Positions 16,165 through 24,988 of a stretch of 39,617 nucleotides of DNA are shown here, one piece after another (within the stretch, counting starts at the first letter, position 1; each line of letters begins with the position of its first letter). The stretch is from a virus, in the IMG/VR virus record IMGVR_UViG_3300030060_005413, positions 1 through 39,617 of that record. One strand, given 5' to 3'. Made by a program: the position numbers and the translations under genes. The notes beneath the pieces are model-generated. The model searched no databases, was not told the origin of the DNA, and worked only from the letters and a program-made list of their open reading frames with translations.

Positions 16165-17196
16165 TTAATCCTGAGTTGAAATGTTAGTTGCTCTAACAAT
16201 ACCAATATTTTTTGTCTCATAGACCTTCGACCACTTGCCTACTGTTTCTAAAACTGATCTTGTTGGATTAGTATCAGTTGTTGCCCACTTTGCTCCTACT
16301 GGGTGGTAGCAGTAATGTAGATCAATAGCCATAGCATCAGATTTTGCGAGAATGTCTCGATCTGTTTCTGTTGTTAAGCCTGCTTGCTCTCCACTTGCAA
16401 CTGCACCTTGAGTAAAGAAGTAAGTAGCATATTCTGTACTTGAACCACTACCTGCAGTTTGTACATCATCTGAAACTATAACTCTAAGGCCACAGTATTG
16501 TGGAACTGTGTCATTCCCTGCAGTATAAGCACCAGAAATTGTACCACCAGAAGCTGTTGCTGACCCTCCGTTTCCGTCAGATGCAAGAACATAGTCAACC
16601 ATTTTTCTTTCTACAAGATCATAGTAAACTTTGCTGTGCATACAAACAGCAGTTAATTTGTCACCGGCATCACCAAGAATTGACCTTGCTTTTGCAACGT
16701 GACGAGGTGCAAGAGTAGTAGGGGTATCACCAGAACCTCCATCAATTGTTAAATCAAAAAATGCAGCAGATGATGTTGTGCTATTAACGCTTCCAAAAAC
16801 ACCTGCAAGACAAGAAAGCAAATCTTTCTGTCTTTGGTTAGCAATGTAAGCACCAACTTTTTGACCAATCGCAGCCATTGGATCTGAGCCTGCTGCAAGT
16901 GCAGCCAAGTCTCTAGATTCAAAAGCTCGACCTCTGTGTAAAATTACACCAACTTGTTTATCTGAGCCAATTTTGCCCGGTACAAGTGATGAAGAATCTG
17001 AGAGAACTTCAAAGTCTCCCTGCAAATCAGCAGAGAAAAATGGAATATTGACGAAATCTCCCCCTTCTGTAGCATTCAATTCTGCTAACGGTGTTACCAC
17101 ACCGCTATTTAGAAAGCCATCTCTTAAGGTTGTCTGTTGTATGACATAAGGCGTAAAAACCTCTGGGATGATAACGTCACTTCTTAATACAGCCAT
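16165..17196 (-). CDS. Major capsid protein (HK97 fold)
   Basis: 343 aa, right size for an HK97-fold coat protein made with a separate scaffold. It begins with an N-arm (SDVIIPEVFTPYVIQQTTLRDGFLNSG), then a GGDFVNIPFF strand, KIGSDKQVGVILHRGRAFESRDLAALAAGSDPM and the spine helix (AYIANQRQKDLLSCLAGVFG). Late strands include CGLRVIVSDDV. It follows the scaffold gene and precedes the decoration gene. No N-terminal delta domain or protease is seen, so assembly is likely scaffold-dependent. Confidence 0.9.
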   Translation of the reverse strand: MAVLRSDVIIPEVFTPYVIQQTTLRDGFLNSGVVTPLAELNATEGGDFVNIPFFSADLQGDFEVLSDSSSLVPGKIGSDKQVGVILHRGRAFESRDLAALAAGSDPMAAIGQKVGAYIANQRQKDLLSCLAGVFGSVNSTTSSAAFFDLTIDGGSGDTPTTLAPRHVAKARSILGDAGDKLTAVCMHSKVYYDLVERKMVDYVLASDGNGGSATASGGTISGAYTAGNDTVPQYCGLRVIVSDDVQTAGSGSSTEYATYFFTQGAVASGEQAGLTTETDRDILAKSDAMAIDLHYCYHPVGAKWATTDTNPTRSVLETVGKWSKVYETKNIGIVRATNISTQD

Positions 17197-17296
17197 CTGT
17201 AAAAATAAAAAGAACGGTGTGGGCGTAACCCTAAATTTAAAAACTTACAAGCGTAACCTGTAACTTTATATCTGCGTAACAGATTTATTTAGTATA
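17197..17296 (-). promoter_or_regulatory. Scaffold-capsid spacer with three GCGTAAC repeats
   Basis: This 100-bp spacer between the scaffold stop and the capsid start is one of the longer gaps in the packed late operon. It holds GCGTAAC three times on the plus strand (17223-17229, 17251-17257, 17274-17280), i.e. GTTACGC in the transcribed direction. It could hold a promoter, RNA processing site or leader that raises capsid expression. No clear -10/-35 pair or terminator hairpin was found. Confidence 0.35.
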
Positions 17297-17989
17297 TTAG
17301 CGACTTTCTGCAATATCTCGCAACTTTTGCCACGTTTCTACACCATAAACTGATGCTATTCTGTGCTGTTCTGTCTGATTTTCAGTCTCTTTCAAAAATG
17401 GCTTAAGCATTTCTTCGCTAAATTGTCCGTTTGAACTTGGCTTTGTAATAGGGGCGCCACCACCAGAAATACTACGAGTTTTTAAAAGATATGGCTTTTC
17501 TTTTTCTAATTTATTTTTCACATATTCATCTACAGGTAGCTGCTCATATCCATCTATTATGAAAGGCTTTCCATCTTTCATTTGTAGCTGATCTTTCGGT
17601 AATAAATTATTGAGCACTAATTCTGGGTCGTGTGTAATTTCAGAGAGAGCTTGAATTGCCGGACCGATTAGTTCAAGCTCTCTATTTCTTAATTCTAACT
17701 CTTCAATTCTTTTTTTGTCCGCAGCACTTTTATCTCTGTACTGTTGTTCAAGTGTTTCTTTTGCCTTTGTATATTCACCTGCTTGTTCTAATTTTATTTG
17801 TTCAGCCTGCCTTTTAAATTCTTTCAATTGCTCATAATCATCTGGAACTTCAATCAATTCTTTTTTCTGCATTTTTCCAATCAACTCATGATTTTTTGCT
17901 TCAAGTTTTTTTACTGATTCTCTTAATTGCTGTAACTCGGCATCATTATTAGGTTGTACAGGTGGTGTTGCTTCTAGTTCTTCAGCCAT
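17297..17989 (-). CDS. Capsid scaffolding protein
   Basis: 230 aa, highly charged and mostly coiled coil: residues ~15-115 are helical (AELQQLRESVKKLEAKNHEL and onward), followed by a Pro/Gly break. The C-terminal region (KPFLKETENQTEQHRIASVYGVETW) is probably the capsid-binding end. Placed directly before the major capsid gene. Scaffolds of this kind line the procapsid and leave or are degraded during maturation. No protease motif seen. Confidence 0.82.
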   Translation of the reverse strand: MAEELEATPPVQPNNDAELQQLRESVKKLEAKNHELIGKMQKKELIEVPDDYEQLKEFKRQAEQIKLEQAGEYTKAKETLEQQYRDKSAADKKRIEELELRNRELELIGPAIQALSEITHDPELVLNNLLPKDQLQMKDGKPFIIDGYEQLPVDEYVKNKLEKEKPYLLKTRSISGGGAPITKPSSNGQFSEEMLKPFLKETENQTEQHRIASVYGVETWQKLRDIAESR

Positions 17990-18018
17990 ACATTTTAAAG
18001 ATATTATATTTAATTATA

Positions 18019-18294
18019 CTACCATTTCACTTTGTTTGCCCAATATGCTGCAGACATAGGACCTCTTTCTATGTCTTTTCTAAATCTTGCTTTAAATGAG
18101 GCTCTTCTTGTTTTTGCATCTTCAGACTCACCTTTTCTTTTTGGACTACCTTTAACTCCTTGCTGACCAAATCTTATTAATTTTATTTTATCTCCTTCTT
18201 TCGCTAAAACTGCATGACTACTTCTTGGATGTTTTGAAGTTCTTTTTGGCTTATTGTAACCTTCGAAAGTTTCGCCTCTATATGTAATACTCAT
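18019..18294 (-). CDS. Small basic conserved phage protein (DUF6321-like)
   Basis: 91 aa. It has FEGYNKPKRTSKHPRSSHAVLAKEGDKIKLIRFGQQGVKGSP, then KARFRKDIERG and the end MSAAYWANKVKW. This arrangement is a widespread marine and enteric phage family that I remember as DUF6321; function unknown. It is basic and may bind nucleic acid or be packaged with the capsid. It sits between portal/head genes and the scaffold gene. Confidence 0.75.
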   Translation of the reverse strand: MSITYRGETFEGYNKPKRTSKHPRSSHAVLAKEGDKIKLIRFGQQGVKGSPKRKGESEDAKTRRASFKARFRKDIERGPMSAAYWANKVKW

Positions 18295-18298
18295 TTTC

Positions 18299-18559
18299 CT
18301 ATTTCTTTTTACCTCGAGCTTTATTATAAATATCTTTATCTACTCTTCTTGCAGGTCCACCTCTCATATATGAATTAACTCGTGCCATTGACCACGCAGC
18401 CATACTGACATTTCTACTTCCACTTGATAAATAGGCACCCTGACCTTTTCTGTAAACAGAAGCAAGTTCACCATAAGTAAACCTATTTCCTTCTGCTTTT
18501 TTTCTTAGTGCTTTTTTTGTTTGCTCGTTTAACGGCTTTCTTCGACTTTTTTGAGGCAT
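18299..18559 (-). CDS. Small basic conserved phage protein (DUF5824-like)
   Basis: 86 aa from the ATG at 18559; a TTG three codons earlier is possible. It contains FTYGELASVYRKGQGAYLSSGSRNVSMAAWSMARVNSY followed by GGPARRVDKDIY, the pattern of the DUF5824 family common in large and marine phages. Function unknown. It overlaps the end of the neighbouring basic gene by 77 bp in another frame and lies 4 bp before the next gene. Confidence 0.7.
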   Translation of the reverse strand: MPQKSRRKPLNEQTKKALRKKAEGNRFTYGELASVYRKGQGAYLSSGSRNVSMAAWSMARVNSYMRGGPARRVDKDIYNKARGKKK

Positions 18560-18734
18560 CTTGTTCAACTCGTGATTTTTGGACAGCTTTTACATCAATA
18601 TAAGCACCTGCCTTATATAACGCAGCAGTACGTTTTATTTCAGCAGCTTTTGCTGCTTTGTTTTTAGATCCCCTTAAATATGCTTTAGGAATATTAGTTT
18701 TTTTGTCTTTAAGAACTCTGCGAAGTTTTGGCAC
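18483..18734 (-). CDS. Small Lys/Arg-rich protein, GTG start
   Basis: 83 aa, starting at a GTG that overlaps the TAG of the preceding 23-codon gene. It has PKLRRVLKDKKTNIPKAYLRGS followed by AAEIKRTAALYKAG and a Lys-rich tail. Very basic small proteins at this site are common in marine phages, as I recall. The tail overlaps the start of the next gene by 77 bp. Possibly DNA-condensing or capsid-internal; not shown. Confidence 0.6.
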   Translation of the reverse strand: MPKLRRVLKDKKTNIPKAYLRGSKNKAAKAAEIKRTAALYKAGAYIDVKAVQKSRVEQDASKKSKKAVKRANKKSTKKKSRRK

Positions 18735-18805
18735 TACTTTTTCTTTTTCTTTTTAGTTTTTGTTTTTGGTTTCATAGATGAACCATAACCTATTCCTTTT
18801 GGCAT
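18734..18805 (-). CDS. Very small Lys-rich protein
   Basis: 23 aa: MPKGIGYGSSMKPK followed by a Lys/Thr tail. The stop TAG overlaps the GTG start of the next gene, and the spacing to the head protein gene is 24 bp. The MPKGIGYG start recurs in marine phages as I remember them. Short enough to be chance, but its coupling to the next gene argues that it is translated. Confidence 0.5.
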   Translation of the reverse strand: MPKGIGYGSSMKPKTKTKKKKKK

Positions 18806-18829
18806 GTTAAAAAAGTAACTAAGTAAAGT

Positions 18830-20074
18830 CTAACTGTTTTTTGTTATTCTTTCTAGTTCTTCAAGTGTTAATTCTGATCCATCTTGTCTCACAAATTGCT
18901 TAAAAACATCTGTAGGGCTACGACCTTTCTTTATTTGCTTACGAAATAATGCTGATCTTTTTTTACCAAAGACTTCATTTTGTAAAGCTATATCTTGTTT
19001 ACTAAGCCATGTAGCATAGTTTTGGTTTGCAGGTACAGTTTTCCCCATCTGAGCCAATCCTGTTTTGCTTGGCCTCACCCTAGCTACGTTTAGGTCTTCT
19101 CTTGTAAGTCCAAACTCATCTAAAAAACTATCGCTTATAATTGCAACTGTTACTGAACGACAGTTGAAATGTTGCGGAGGTTGTGGCCCTTTCCCATATT
19201 TGAAAATCTGACCATCGAGCCTTGCACAGATGGCAGATGTTCTGCTATCAAGTGTAGCTACATATTTATACTGATCTGTAATATCTTGATTTGCTTGGTA
19301 AACCTTCTGTGTAGCAGCATTACTAACTTGATTAATTGAAGTTCTAACTATTGTTAATACTTGATTATTAGCAACTTTTGTTAATTGACCACCTGCTGCT
19401 ATCACTTGCCTAACATTACCCTCTTGACCAAATTCAAGCCTACCTTTTAAATTTCTTGCTATTTGCTGAGTAGTTTGACCAGTTAATAGTCCATTTCTTA
19501 CAGTTTTTGTAAATAAATCTGTTTGAACTTCAGCAATACCTCTAAATGCTTTTTGAACAGTTGCACCATTAGGCAAAGTTATAACAGCACCATCACGAGC
19601 AGTTAAAGAAAAAGTCGGTGCTGCACCTGTAACCTGTGCTTGCAATTCTTCGGGCAAGGTAAAAACATTTATTCTTGTAGGATCAGTTGTTACAACAGAC
19701 TGAGCAAATTGTGGACTTATTTCAACAGTTCTTACAGCACGTTTAGCAGCATCAGAAGGTAATAAATTTCTTAATTGATCTTGAATAAAATCAGATTGCA
19801 GCACAGCTAAACCTTGAAGCTGTTGCTGCGTTACATTTGCACTATTAATTGACCAAGTTCCCAAACTTTCTTGCAATTGAGCAAGTAAAGTTCGAAGTCT
19901 CAAAGTAGTCCCCGGACTCGTTACTGGATCTATGGCTGCAAGTTGTGCTGAAGCCTCAAGAATGATGTCATTGTATGCTTGAATAATTTCTTTAGATACG
20001 CTGTTGCTATATCTATTTAAATTTATAGCGTTTCTATATAACGCTTCAGGAATTGCTTGATCTTTTGGAGCCAT
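18830..20074 (-). CDS. Head morphogenesis protein, Mu F / SPP1 gp7-like
   Basis: 414 aa. The C-terminal half has TLDSRTSAICARLDGQIF, then PPQHFNCRSVTVAI at about residues 290-315, the C-x-x-LDG ... PP-H-x-x-CR signature of phage Mu F-like head morphogenesis domains. The N-terminal part is helical (YRNAINLNRYSNSVSKEI). These minor head proteins enter the procapsid in small numbers and act in assembly or DNA ejection. It shares a one-base overlap with the portal stop. Confidence 0.88.
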   Translation of the reverse strand: MAPKDQAIPEALYRNAINLNRYSNSVSKEIIQAYNDIILEASAQLAAIDPVTSPGTTLRLRTLLAQLQESLGTWSINSANVTQQQLQGLAVLQSDFIQDQLRNLLPSDAAKRAVRTVEISPQFAQSVVTTDPTRINVFTLPEELQAQVTGAAPTFSLTARDGAVITLPNGATVQKAFRGIAEVQTDLFTKTVRNGLLTGQTTQQIARNLKGRLEFGQEGNVRQVIAAGGQLTKVANNQVLTIVRTSINQVSNAATQKVYQANQDITDQYKYVATLDSRTSAICARLDGQIFKYGKGPQPPQHFNCRSVTVAIISDSFLDEFGLTREDLNVARVRPSKTGLAQMGKTVPANQNYATWLSKQDIALQNEVFGKKRSALFRKQIKKGRSPTDVFKQFVRQDGSELTLEELERITKNS

Positions 20075-21513
20075 TATTCATCTGACTCATCTTCTGGCTC
20101 TGCAGATTTTGTTGGCATATTTTCTTCAGCTTCTTGTTTTGGCGGTGCGATTGATGATAAGCCACCTGATTCTAAACTTTCCAACTCCTCCTCTACATCA
20201 AAATCATCTCCTAAAACTTCACCTTCATGTAATTGAGTTAAAAAGGTTTTAGATGTAATTTCATTTTGAGCCCTTACTTGAAGTAATGCTGTTATTTCTT
20301 GAGGATCTAAACGCTGTGATAAGAAATCCCTATTAACAAAACAACTTCCCGCTTCTGCATTTATAAATTGGCCATGAAATCGTAAACAGTTATCTATCAT
20401 ATCTTGCATCTGTTGTGCTACTACCATCATTGTCGAGTCGCCTTGACTTCTATCAATTTTTTTACTTTCTGCGGTTTCTGCTGATAATTTTTGTCCTAAT
20501 ACAGCAGCAAGTCCAAGTTCATTTATTTGCTTTTCTACCTTATCAATCGCTTGAAACTGTGCGTTATAACTCTTGCCATCAGGTTCAATATATTCTGCTC
20601 TACCGTCAGCAGGAAATGCTATAGCCTCGCCCGGACCTGCAGACACTTCTTCTGATTGTTGAGGAAATCCATAAAAGGCAAGAAAAGGTACAGCCGAGAT
20701 GTGCAACTGATTATATAAATCTGAAAGCATTTGATATGCCTTTAGATTTAATTCTGCAATATCTGACATTGGAGGTCTTGATTCTAATAAATTAATTCTG
20801 TTTGCATAAGCAACAGAAAATGGTATTTCAGAAAGTGATGTAGTACCTTCATCAACCTTTACAAAACTATTACTTTTGCCCTTTCTGTGAATCTCAAAGT
20901 TGCCCGGTGTCAGCAATCTGACTTGCTCAACTACTTTTTCACCATATAATCCGTCTGGTTCAAAAACTTTTTCTAATAATCGCAACTGAGTTAATTTTAA
21001 TTGTCCTTCTGACATTTCAGTTCTCCAACCTAATATTTCTCTTGGAGTATATGAAACCCAGTAAGGTCTGCCAGATTGACCACTACTTGGTGCATCAACT
21101 AAAACTCCTACATGACCATATCTAATCATTTTTCTAGCAGTTTCGTATGTCCAGACATTGAGATCGTTCCCCTGCAAGTCCACATCAAAAAGCTGGAGAC
21201 GTAAAGCATCTGAAGTATCGTTTAGTCTTACTGGTTTTCTTGTTAGCATACCTGCAAGCATTCTTTCAAGACGAAGATAATACGGAGGACAAACAGAACG
21301 AGCTAATCTGTTATCGTAAGCTTCATCTATTTCTCTAGGTTCTTGCGGTAAGTAGCGTCTGTGTTTTGACCTCATCTCATAACTACCACCGAGTAAATCT
21401 TCAATCAAAACCCAATGAGGTTCTTGATTGAACCAAGCATTATTTGGGTCATTTATTTCAGTACCTCTATTATTTTTAGTTGTTCTTGTGTTGTAGTTAT
21501 AGCCAGAATACAT
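20074..21513 (-). CDS. Portal protein (DUF4055 family)
   Basis: 479 aa. It begins with WVLIEDLLGGSYEMRSKHRRYLPQEP, then YDNRLARSVCPPYYLRLERMLAGML. The YGHVGVLVDAP block and PYWVSYTPREILGWR are diagnostic of DUF4055 portal proteins. The C-terminus is acidic (about 40 residues of Glu/Asp/Pro). It forms the dodecameric ring at the packaging vertex and works with the large terminase encoded just upstream. Confidence 0.9.
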   Translation of the reverse strand: MYSGYNYNTRTTKNNRGTEINDPNNAWFNQEPHWVLIEDLLGGSYEMRSKHRRYLPQEPREIDEAYDNRLARSVCPPYYLRLERMLAGMLTRKPVRLNDTSDALRLQLFDVDLQGNDLNVWTYETARKMIRYGHVGVLVDAPSSGQSGRPYWVSYTPREILGWRTEMSEGQLKLTQLRLLEKVFEPDGLYGEKVVEQVRLLTPGNFEIHRKGKSNSFVKVDEGTTSLSEIPFSVAYANRINLLESRPPMSDIAELNLKAYQMLSDLYNQLHISAVPFLAFYGFPQQSEEVSAGPGEAIAFPADGRAEYIEPDGKSYNAQFQAIDKVEKQINELGLAAVLGQKLSAETAESKKIDRSQGDSTMMVVAQQMQDMIDNCLRFHGQFINAEAGSCFVNRDFLSQRLDPQEITALLQVRAQNEITSKTFLTQLHEGEVLGDDFDVEEELESLESGGLSSIAPPKQEAEENMPTKSAEPEDESDE

Positions 21514-21549
21514 TTGAATCCTTAAATTAGTTTTAGTATAAACTTTAAT

Positions 21550-22890
21550 TTAATAAAGTCTAACCCCTGTTCTGCGACCTGCACCTAAATGAAGTGGGTT
21601 GAATAATCTCCAACAGATATACCCAAGAGCATCTACTGAGTGGTCATAACCTGCTTCTTTATCTGGTTCTCCTTTTTCAGTATAACTTTGCAGTTCCAAA
21701 CACTCAATTAATTTTTTGGCAGAACTGTGAATTTTTAATCTTGTCTTACCTTTACCATCTTCAAATAATCTTTGAACTGAGTTTACTCTATCTCTTACAG
21801 GTGGGTTTGAAGATGCTGATTGATTTATAAAGCCATGACTTTCAAGTATTTGGATGTCGGTCTTTGAAGCATTTGTACTTCTGTTTCCGCCTGAAGCGTC
21901 AGGGTAGATATAAATTTTATTAAAGGGGTATCTGATTTTGATTTCTTTGGCCAAACTATCAGTGTCATAACTAGCGGTTATTTCATCAAAGACTGTCATT
22001 GAATCACCAAAAGCAACTGCTATCACTGCGTTTGTGTTTCCGATATTAAAATCAATTCCGATTCTTAGTGGCTCATTGTCAATATTTGGCTTCTCTTCAA
22101 TGACATGGGTAGATCTATTAAAACGACTATAGACTACACCTGTTGTTATATTACAGAACTCGCCATTCAGATAAGCCTGTAATAAACCTGCTTCATAGTT
22201 ATCTTCAAGTCTTGAAATAAAATCTGATGGTAAGTGTGGATTATCATAAGTCCTCATTTTTATAAGTCTTCTATCAGTTTTATTTTTTGAATCATTACTA
22301 GCAAAAGTGTTATACATCCAACGAAAACCCTCTGGTGTTGAGGCCACACCAAACTGACGCTGATTACCACTACGCAATCTTGCAAGAATACGAGGAAAAG
22401 CACGGTCTGCAATACTTGGTGCTACTGTATCAATCTCATCTGCAAGAACCCAAGCCAAATTAAGACCGATTATTCTTGACCAATTCTCAAACGATCTACA
22501 CAAAATCTTACTTTCCCCATTAGGCAGATGTAGGGAATACTCGGGTAAAGGGGACTGACGGAGGGTAAATGGTATTCCATACGCTTCTAAAAATGTCTCA
22601 AAATCATTCTGCCAAATATCACGAATAAGCGGTGCAGTAGGTTCCATGACTGCACCTGTGAAACCTTGATTTCTGATAGCCAACTGAACAGCTTTAGCAC
22701 AAAGACTTCTTGTTTTACCTGCACCATAACCTGCTGACAGTCCAATTATTTCTGTTTCTTCATCATTAACAAAATCTAATTGACCTTTGTGAAGATCTAA
22801 CTTGATTGCTTGCAGTATTTCATCAGTATCTAAATCACTTGATGCTGAATTATCTAATATTCTGCCTTCTTGTATATCTAATATGCTCAT
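21550..22890 (-). CDS. terL: Large terminase subunit
   Basis: 446 aa. Walker A GYGAGKT at residues 54-60, Walker B VLADEID at about 148-154, and a motor-coupling motif near GVASTPEGFRWMYN. The C-terminal RNase H-like nuclease has RIGIDFNIGNTNAV (first Asp), YPDASGG (second Asp) and YDHSVDALGY (last Asp). This is the packaging ATPase and headful or cohesive-end nuclease. Its start overlaps the small terminase stop by 4 bp. Confidence 0.95.
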   Translation of the reverse strand: MSILDIQEGRILDNSASSDLDTDEILQAIKLDLHKGQLDFVNDEETEIIGLSAGYGAGKTRSLCAKAVQLAIRNQGFTGAVMEPTAPLIRDIWQNDFETFLEAYGIPFTLRQSPLPEYSLHLPNGESKILCRSFENWSRIIGLNLAWVLADEIDTVAPSIADRAFPRILARLRSGNQRQFGVASTPEGFRWMYNTFASNDSKNKTDRRLIKMRTYDNPHLPSDFISRLEDNYEAGLLQAYLNGEFCNITTGVVYSRFNRSTHVIEEKPNIDNEPLRIGIDFNIGNTNAVIAVAFGDSMTVFDEITASYDTDSLAKEIKIRYPFNKIYIYPDASGGNRSTNASKTDIQILESHGFINQSASSNPPVRDRVNSVQRLFEDGKGKTRLKIHSSAKKLIECLELQSYTEKGEPDKEAGYDHSVDALGYICWRLFNPLHLGAGRRTGVRLY

Positions 22891-23204
22891 TTTATTACCT
22901 GACTAATCTTTGCCATTGTATTTATACAACCTAAAGCAACATGAGGCTGATTATTTCTACGAGCATCTTGAGCTAATGTGCTTAATTGTGATAAAAGTTC
23001 CGCTTGAAATTGCCTTCTATCAATATCCCAATCTGTTGCTATGATTTGATTTGCTTCTCTCAAATATTCATCTACCTGTCTGGGTTTCACCCCCCATTCC
23101 CTTGTGCCATAAGCCACAATTTCACTACGACTAGCATTGCGAGCTTTTAAACCTGCTACCTTTCTTACTCTAAATTCAAATTCTTTTTTTGTAGCTCTCT
23201 TCAT
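22887..23204 (-). CDS. terS: Small terminase subunit
   Basis: 105 aa. Residues 1-55 suit a DNA-binding HTH (RSEIVAYGTREWGVKPRQVDEYLREA) and the C-terminus is helical and likely oligomerises. Placed directly upstream of the large terminase. It would recognise the pac or cos site. The glycosyltransferase-like gene ends one base upstream, so both come from the same message. Confidence 0.78.
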   Translation of the reverse strand: MKRATKKEFEFRVRKVAGLKARNASRSEIVAYGTREWGVKPRQVDEYLREANQIIATDWDIDRRQFQAELLSQLSTLAQDARRNNQPHVALGCINTMAKISQVIK

Positions 23205-23205
23205 T

Positions 23206-24030
23206 TTATTTTTCTTGTAATTTTAAATTAAAAGATTTTGGTTTGTAATTAGGATCTTTAATTAATGGTATATCTTTGAACATTCTCCAATTATTTTTAA
23301 TGTGAAAATGAGGTCTTCCGTATTTGTTTTTTAGCTCTACAACGTCAGGCCATCTTCTTTGTAAAGCTCTAGAACCAAAAGCTCTTATGTCAAGATTTTG
23401 ATATGCAGTACTATTTCCTCCTTTCATACTCATAGTCTTCATTTTTTCTTGAGTTATAAAGGTTGTACCAATTGTGCAGTATTTATGTGCGAGAGTTTGC
23501 AGACATAAATCAACATCTTCATTCCACGGACCTCTCCAATTAAAAGGCAAACTGTTTAAAACACACATACAAGAATAAACGTGAACATTTTTTCTAAAAG
23601 GTACAGGGGTTATTCTTGCATTAGAAAGAAAAGAATAATATGGTCCATATATTCCAACATTTGTCCACTGATCACAAAATTCTTCACATAATCTCAAACC
23701 GAGATGAGGTTCAATTTGTATTCTTGTTCTTCCGTTAAAATGACAAAACCATCTTATATTGTCATCAATCTGCCAATGTCTTAAATCTCCTTGTTTTCTT
23801 GAATAATCAGTAATCCAAGAACGAGGTGGTGCTGAAGTTCCATCATTAAGAAACGGAAGAAGCAATATTTTTTCAGTACCAAATATTTTTTCATATTTAT
23901 CATACTCAGTCTCATCGACTACAAGTTTAAATGGAACTCCATATTCCATAAATAATCTTGGTGTTAAACAGTTTTCAGATCGTTTATGACTTGGTATGAA
24001 TATTGGATATTTAGGTAATATTTTATTCAT
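23206..24030 (-). CDS. TET-associated-type glycosyltransferase (TAGT/GREB1-like)
   Basis: 274 aa. It shows the family layout: PIFIPSHKRS at residues ~9-18, the predicted sugar-nucleotide end, then LVVDETEYDKY, a PPRSWITDYSRKQGDLRHWQIDDNIRWF block whose DDN is the metal/nucleotide-sugar motif (about residue 95), a YGPYYSF segment, and a WRGPWNEDVDLCLQTL block carrying a conserved acidic pair. A KGGN motif follows. Known members (Iyer and Aravind) are predicted to glycosylate modified DNA bases. The donor and acceptor here are unknown. It overlaps the radical SAM gene by 8 bp and precedes terS by 1 bp. Confidence 0.75.
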   Translation of the reverse strand: MNKILPKYPIFIPSHKRSENCLTPRLFMEYGVPFKLVVDETEYDKYEKIFGTEKILLLPFLNDGTSAPPRSWITDYSRKQGDLRHWQIDDNIRWFCHFNGRTRIQIEPHLGLRLCEEFCDQWTNVGIYGPYYSFLSNARITPVPFRKNVHVYSCMCVLNSLPFNWRGPWNEDVDLCLQTLAHKYCTIGTTFITQEKMKTMSMKGGNSTAYQNLDIRAFGSRALQRRWPDVVELKNKYGRPHFHIKNNWRMFKDIPLIKDPNYKPKSFNLKLQEK

Positions 24031-24988
24031 TGTTATAAAGACAATTGCGGCAAGCTGAAATCATTTCCCAATTGTTTTCAGCATGAGCTTTTCTTAAATT
24101 TTGCATTTTTTCGCTTTTCCAAGCTTCTTTTAATGTCATGTCTTTAATATTACCCACAACCAATTCTTTACCCCATAATTTACAGCAAGGTAAAATATCA
24201 CCGCTACTGTCAACTACTAATTGTTTATTAGGAAAACTACAAGGCTTTGGTTTTTCATTTTCAAATAAAGTAAGCCCAGTAACTATGCCCGGAACTTTGT
24301 TCATAGTTTGGAATGTTATTACATCTACAACCTCTGACCATTGCTTTTCAAACATTTCTGCTTCATGTTCGTTGATTTTATTTTTTAAAAAACTAACTCT
24401 TACCTTTGGAAATTCAAGTCCTAACTCATTTCTTCTTTCTACAAGCTTTCTCACATTTCTTACCACAGTCTTATAAAGACCATTTTTTCTTTGCTTGTTA
24501 TAAGTTTCTTCAGTTGCTGCATCAATGCTTATAAAAACTTTAGTCACACCACTATGAAGTAACTTTTCAATTCTTTTGTCAGTTAATAAAGAACCATTAG
24601 TTACAAAATAGATATTAATAATCCCTTTAGATCTTGCATAAGCTATAGCTTCTTCAAGATCTTTACGAAGAAGTGGCTCGTTTATATAGTTTAATTTTAT
24701 TGATTTTGTCCCCATAGATGAAGCTTCGTCTATCAATTCTTTAAACTTCTCAAACTGTATTGTTTCGCCAGTTCTTCCTCCACCTATCCCATGAATACAG
24801 AAAGGACAAGCCATATTACAACTGCCATTCAACTCAAAATCTATTTGAATAGGTGCTTCTGGAACTGTTTTAAAAGTTTCAGCATCTTTTTGATTGTTTA
24901 TATAGTCATCCCAAGCGATGGGATCTGTTTCTGGAGGTCTTTTATATAGAGCCTCAAGATTTTTAATATCAAAAAAGCTGTCACTCAT
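24023..24988 (-). CDS. Radical SAM enzyme with SPASM-type C-terminus
   Basis: 321 aa. CxxxCxxC at Cys57, Cys61 and Cys64 (GSCNMACPFC) binds the SAM-coordinating 4Fe-4S cluster. A GGRTGE segment and LNYINEPLLRKDLEEAI follow in the TIM-barrel core. C-terminal cysteines (PCSFP, DILPCCKLWG, and Cys313/Cys316 at the end) with the GNIKDMTLKEAWKS motif define a SPASM auxiliary-cluster domain. Relatives modify peptides, carbohydrates or nucleic acid bases; the substrate here is unknown. It overlaps the ParB-like gene and the glycosyltransferase gene by 8 bp each. Confidence 0.85.
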   Translation of the reverse strand: MSDSFFDIKNLEALYKRPPETDPIAWDDYINNQKDAETFKTVPEAPIQIDFELNGSCNMACPFCIHGIGGGRTGETIQFEKFKELIDEASSMGTKSIKLNYINEPLLRKDLEEAIAYARSKGIINIYFVTNGSLLTDKRIEKLLHSGVTKVFISIDAATEETYNKQRKNGLYKTVVRNVRKLVERRNELGLEFPKVRVSFLKNKINEHEAEMFEKQWSEVVDVITFQTMNKVPGIVTGLTLFENEKPKPCSFPNKQLVVDSSGDILPCCKLWGKELVVGNIKDMTLKEAWKSEKMQNLRKAHAENNWEMISACRNCLYNNE

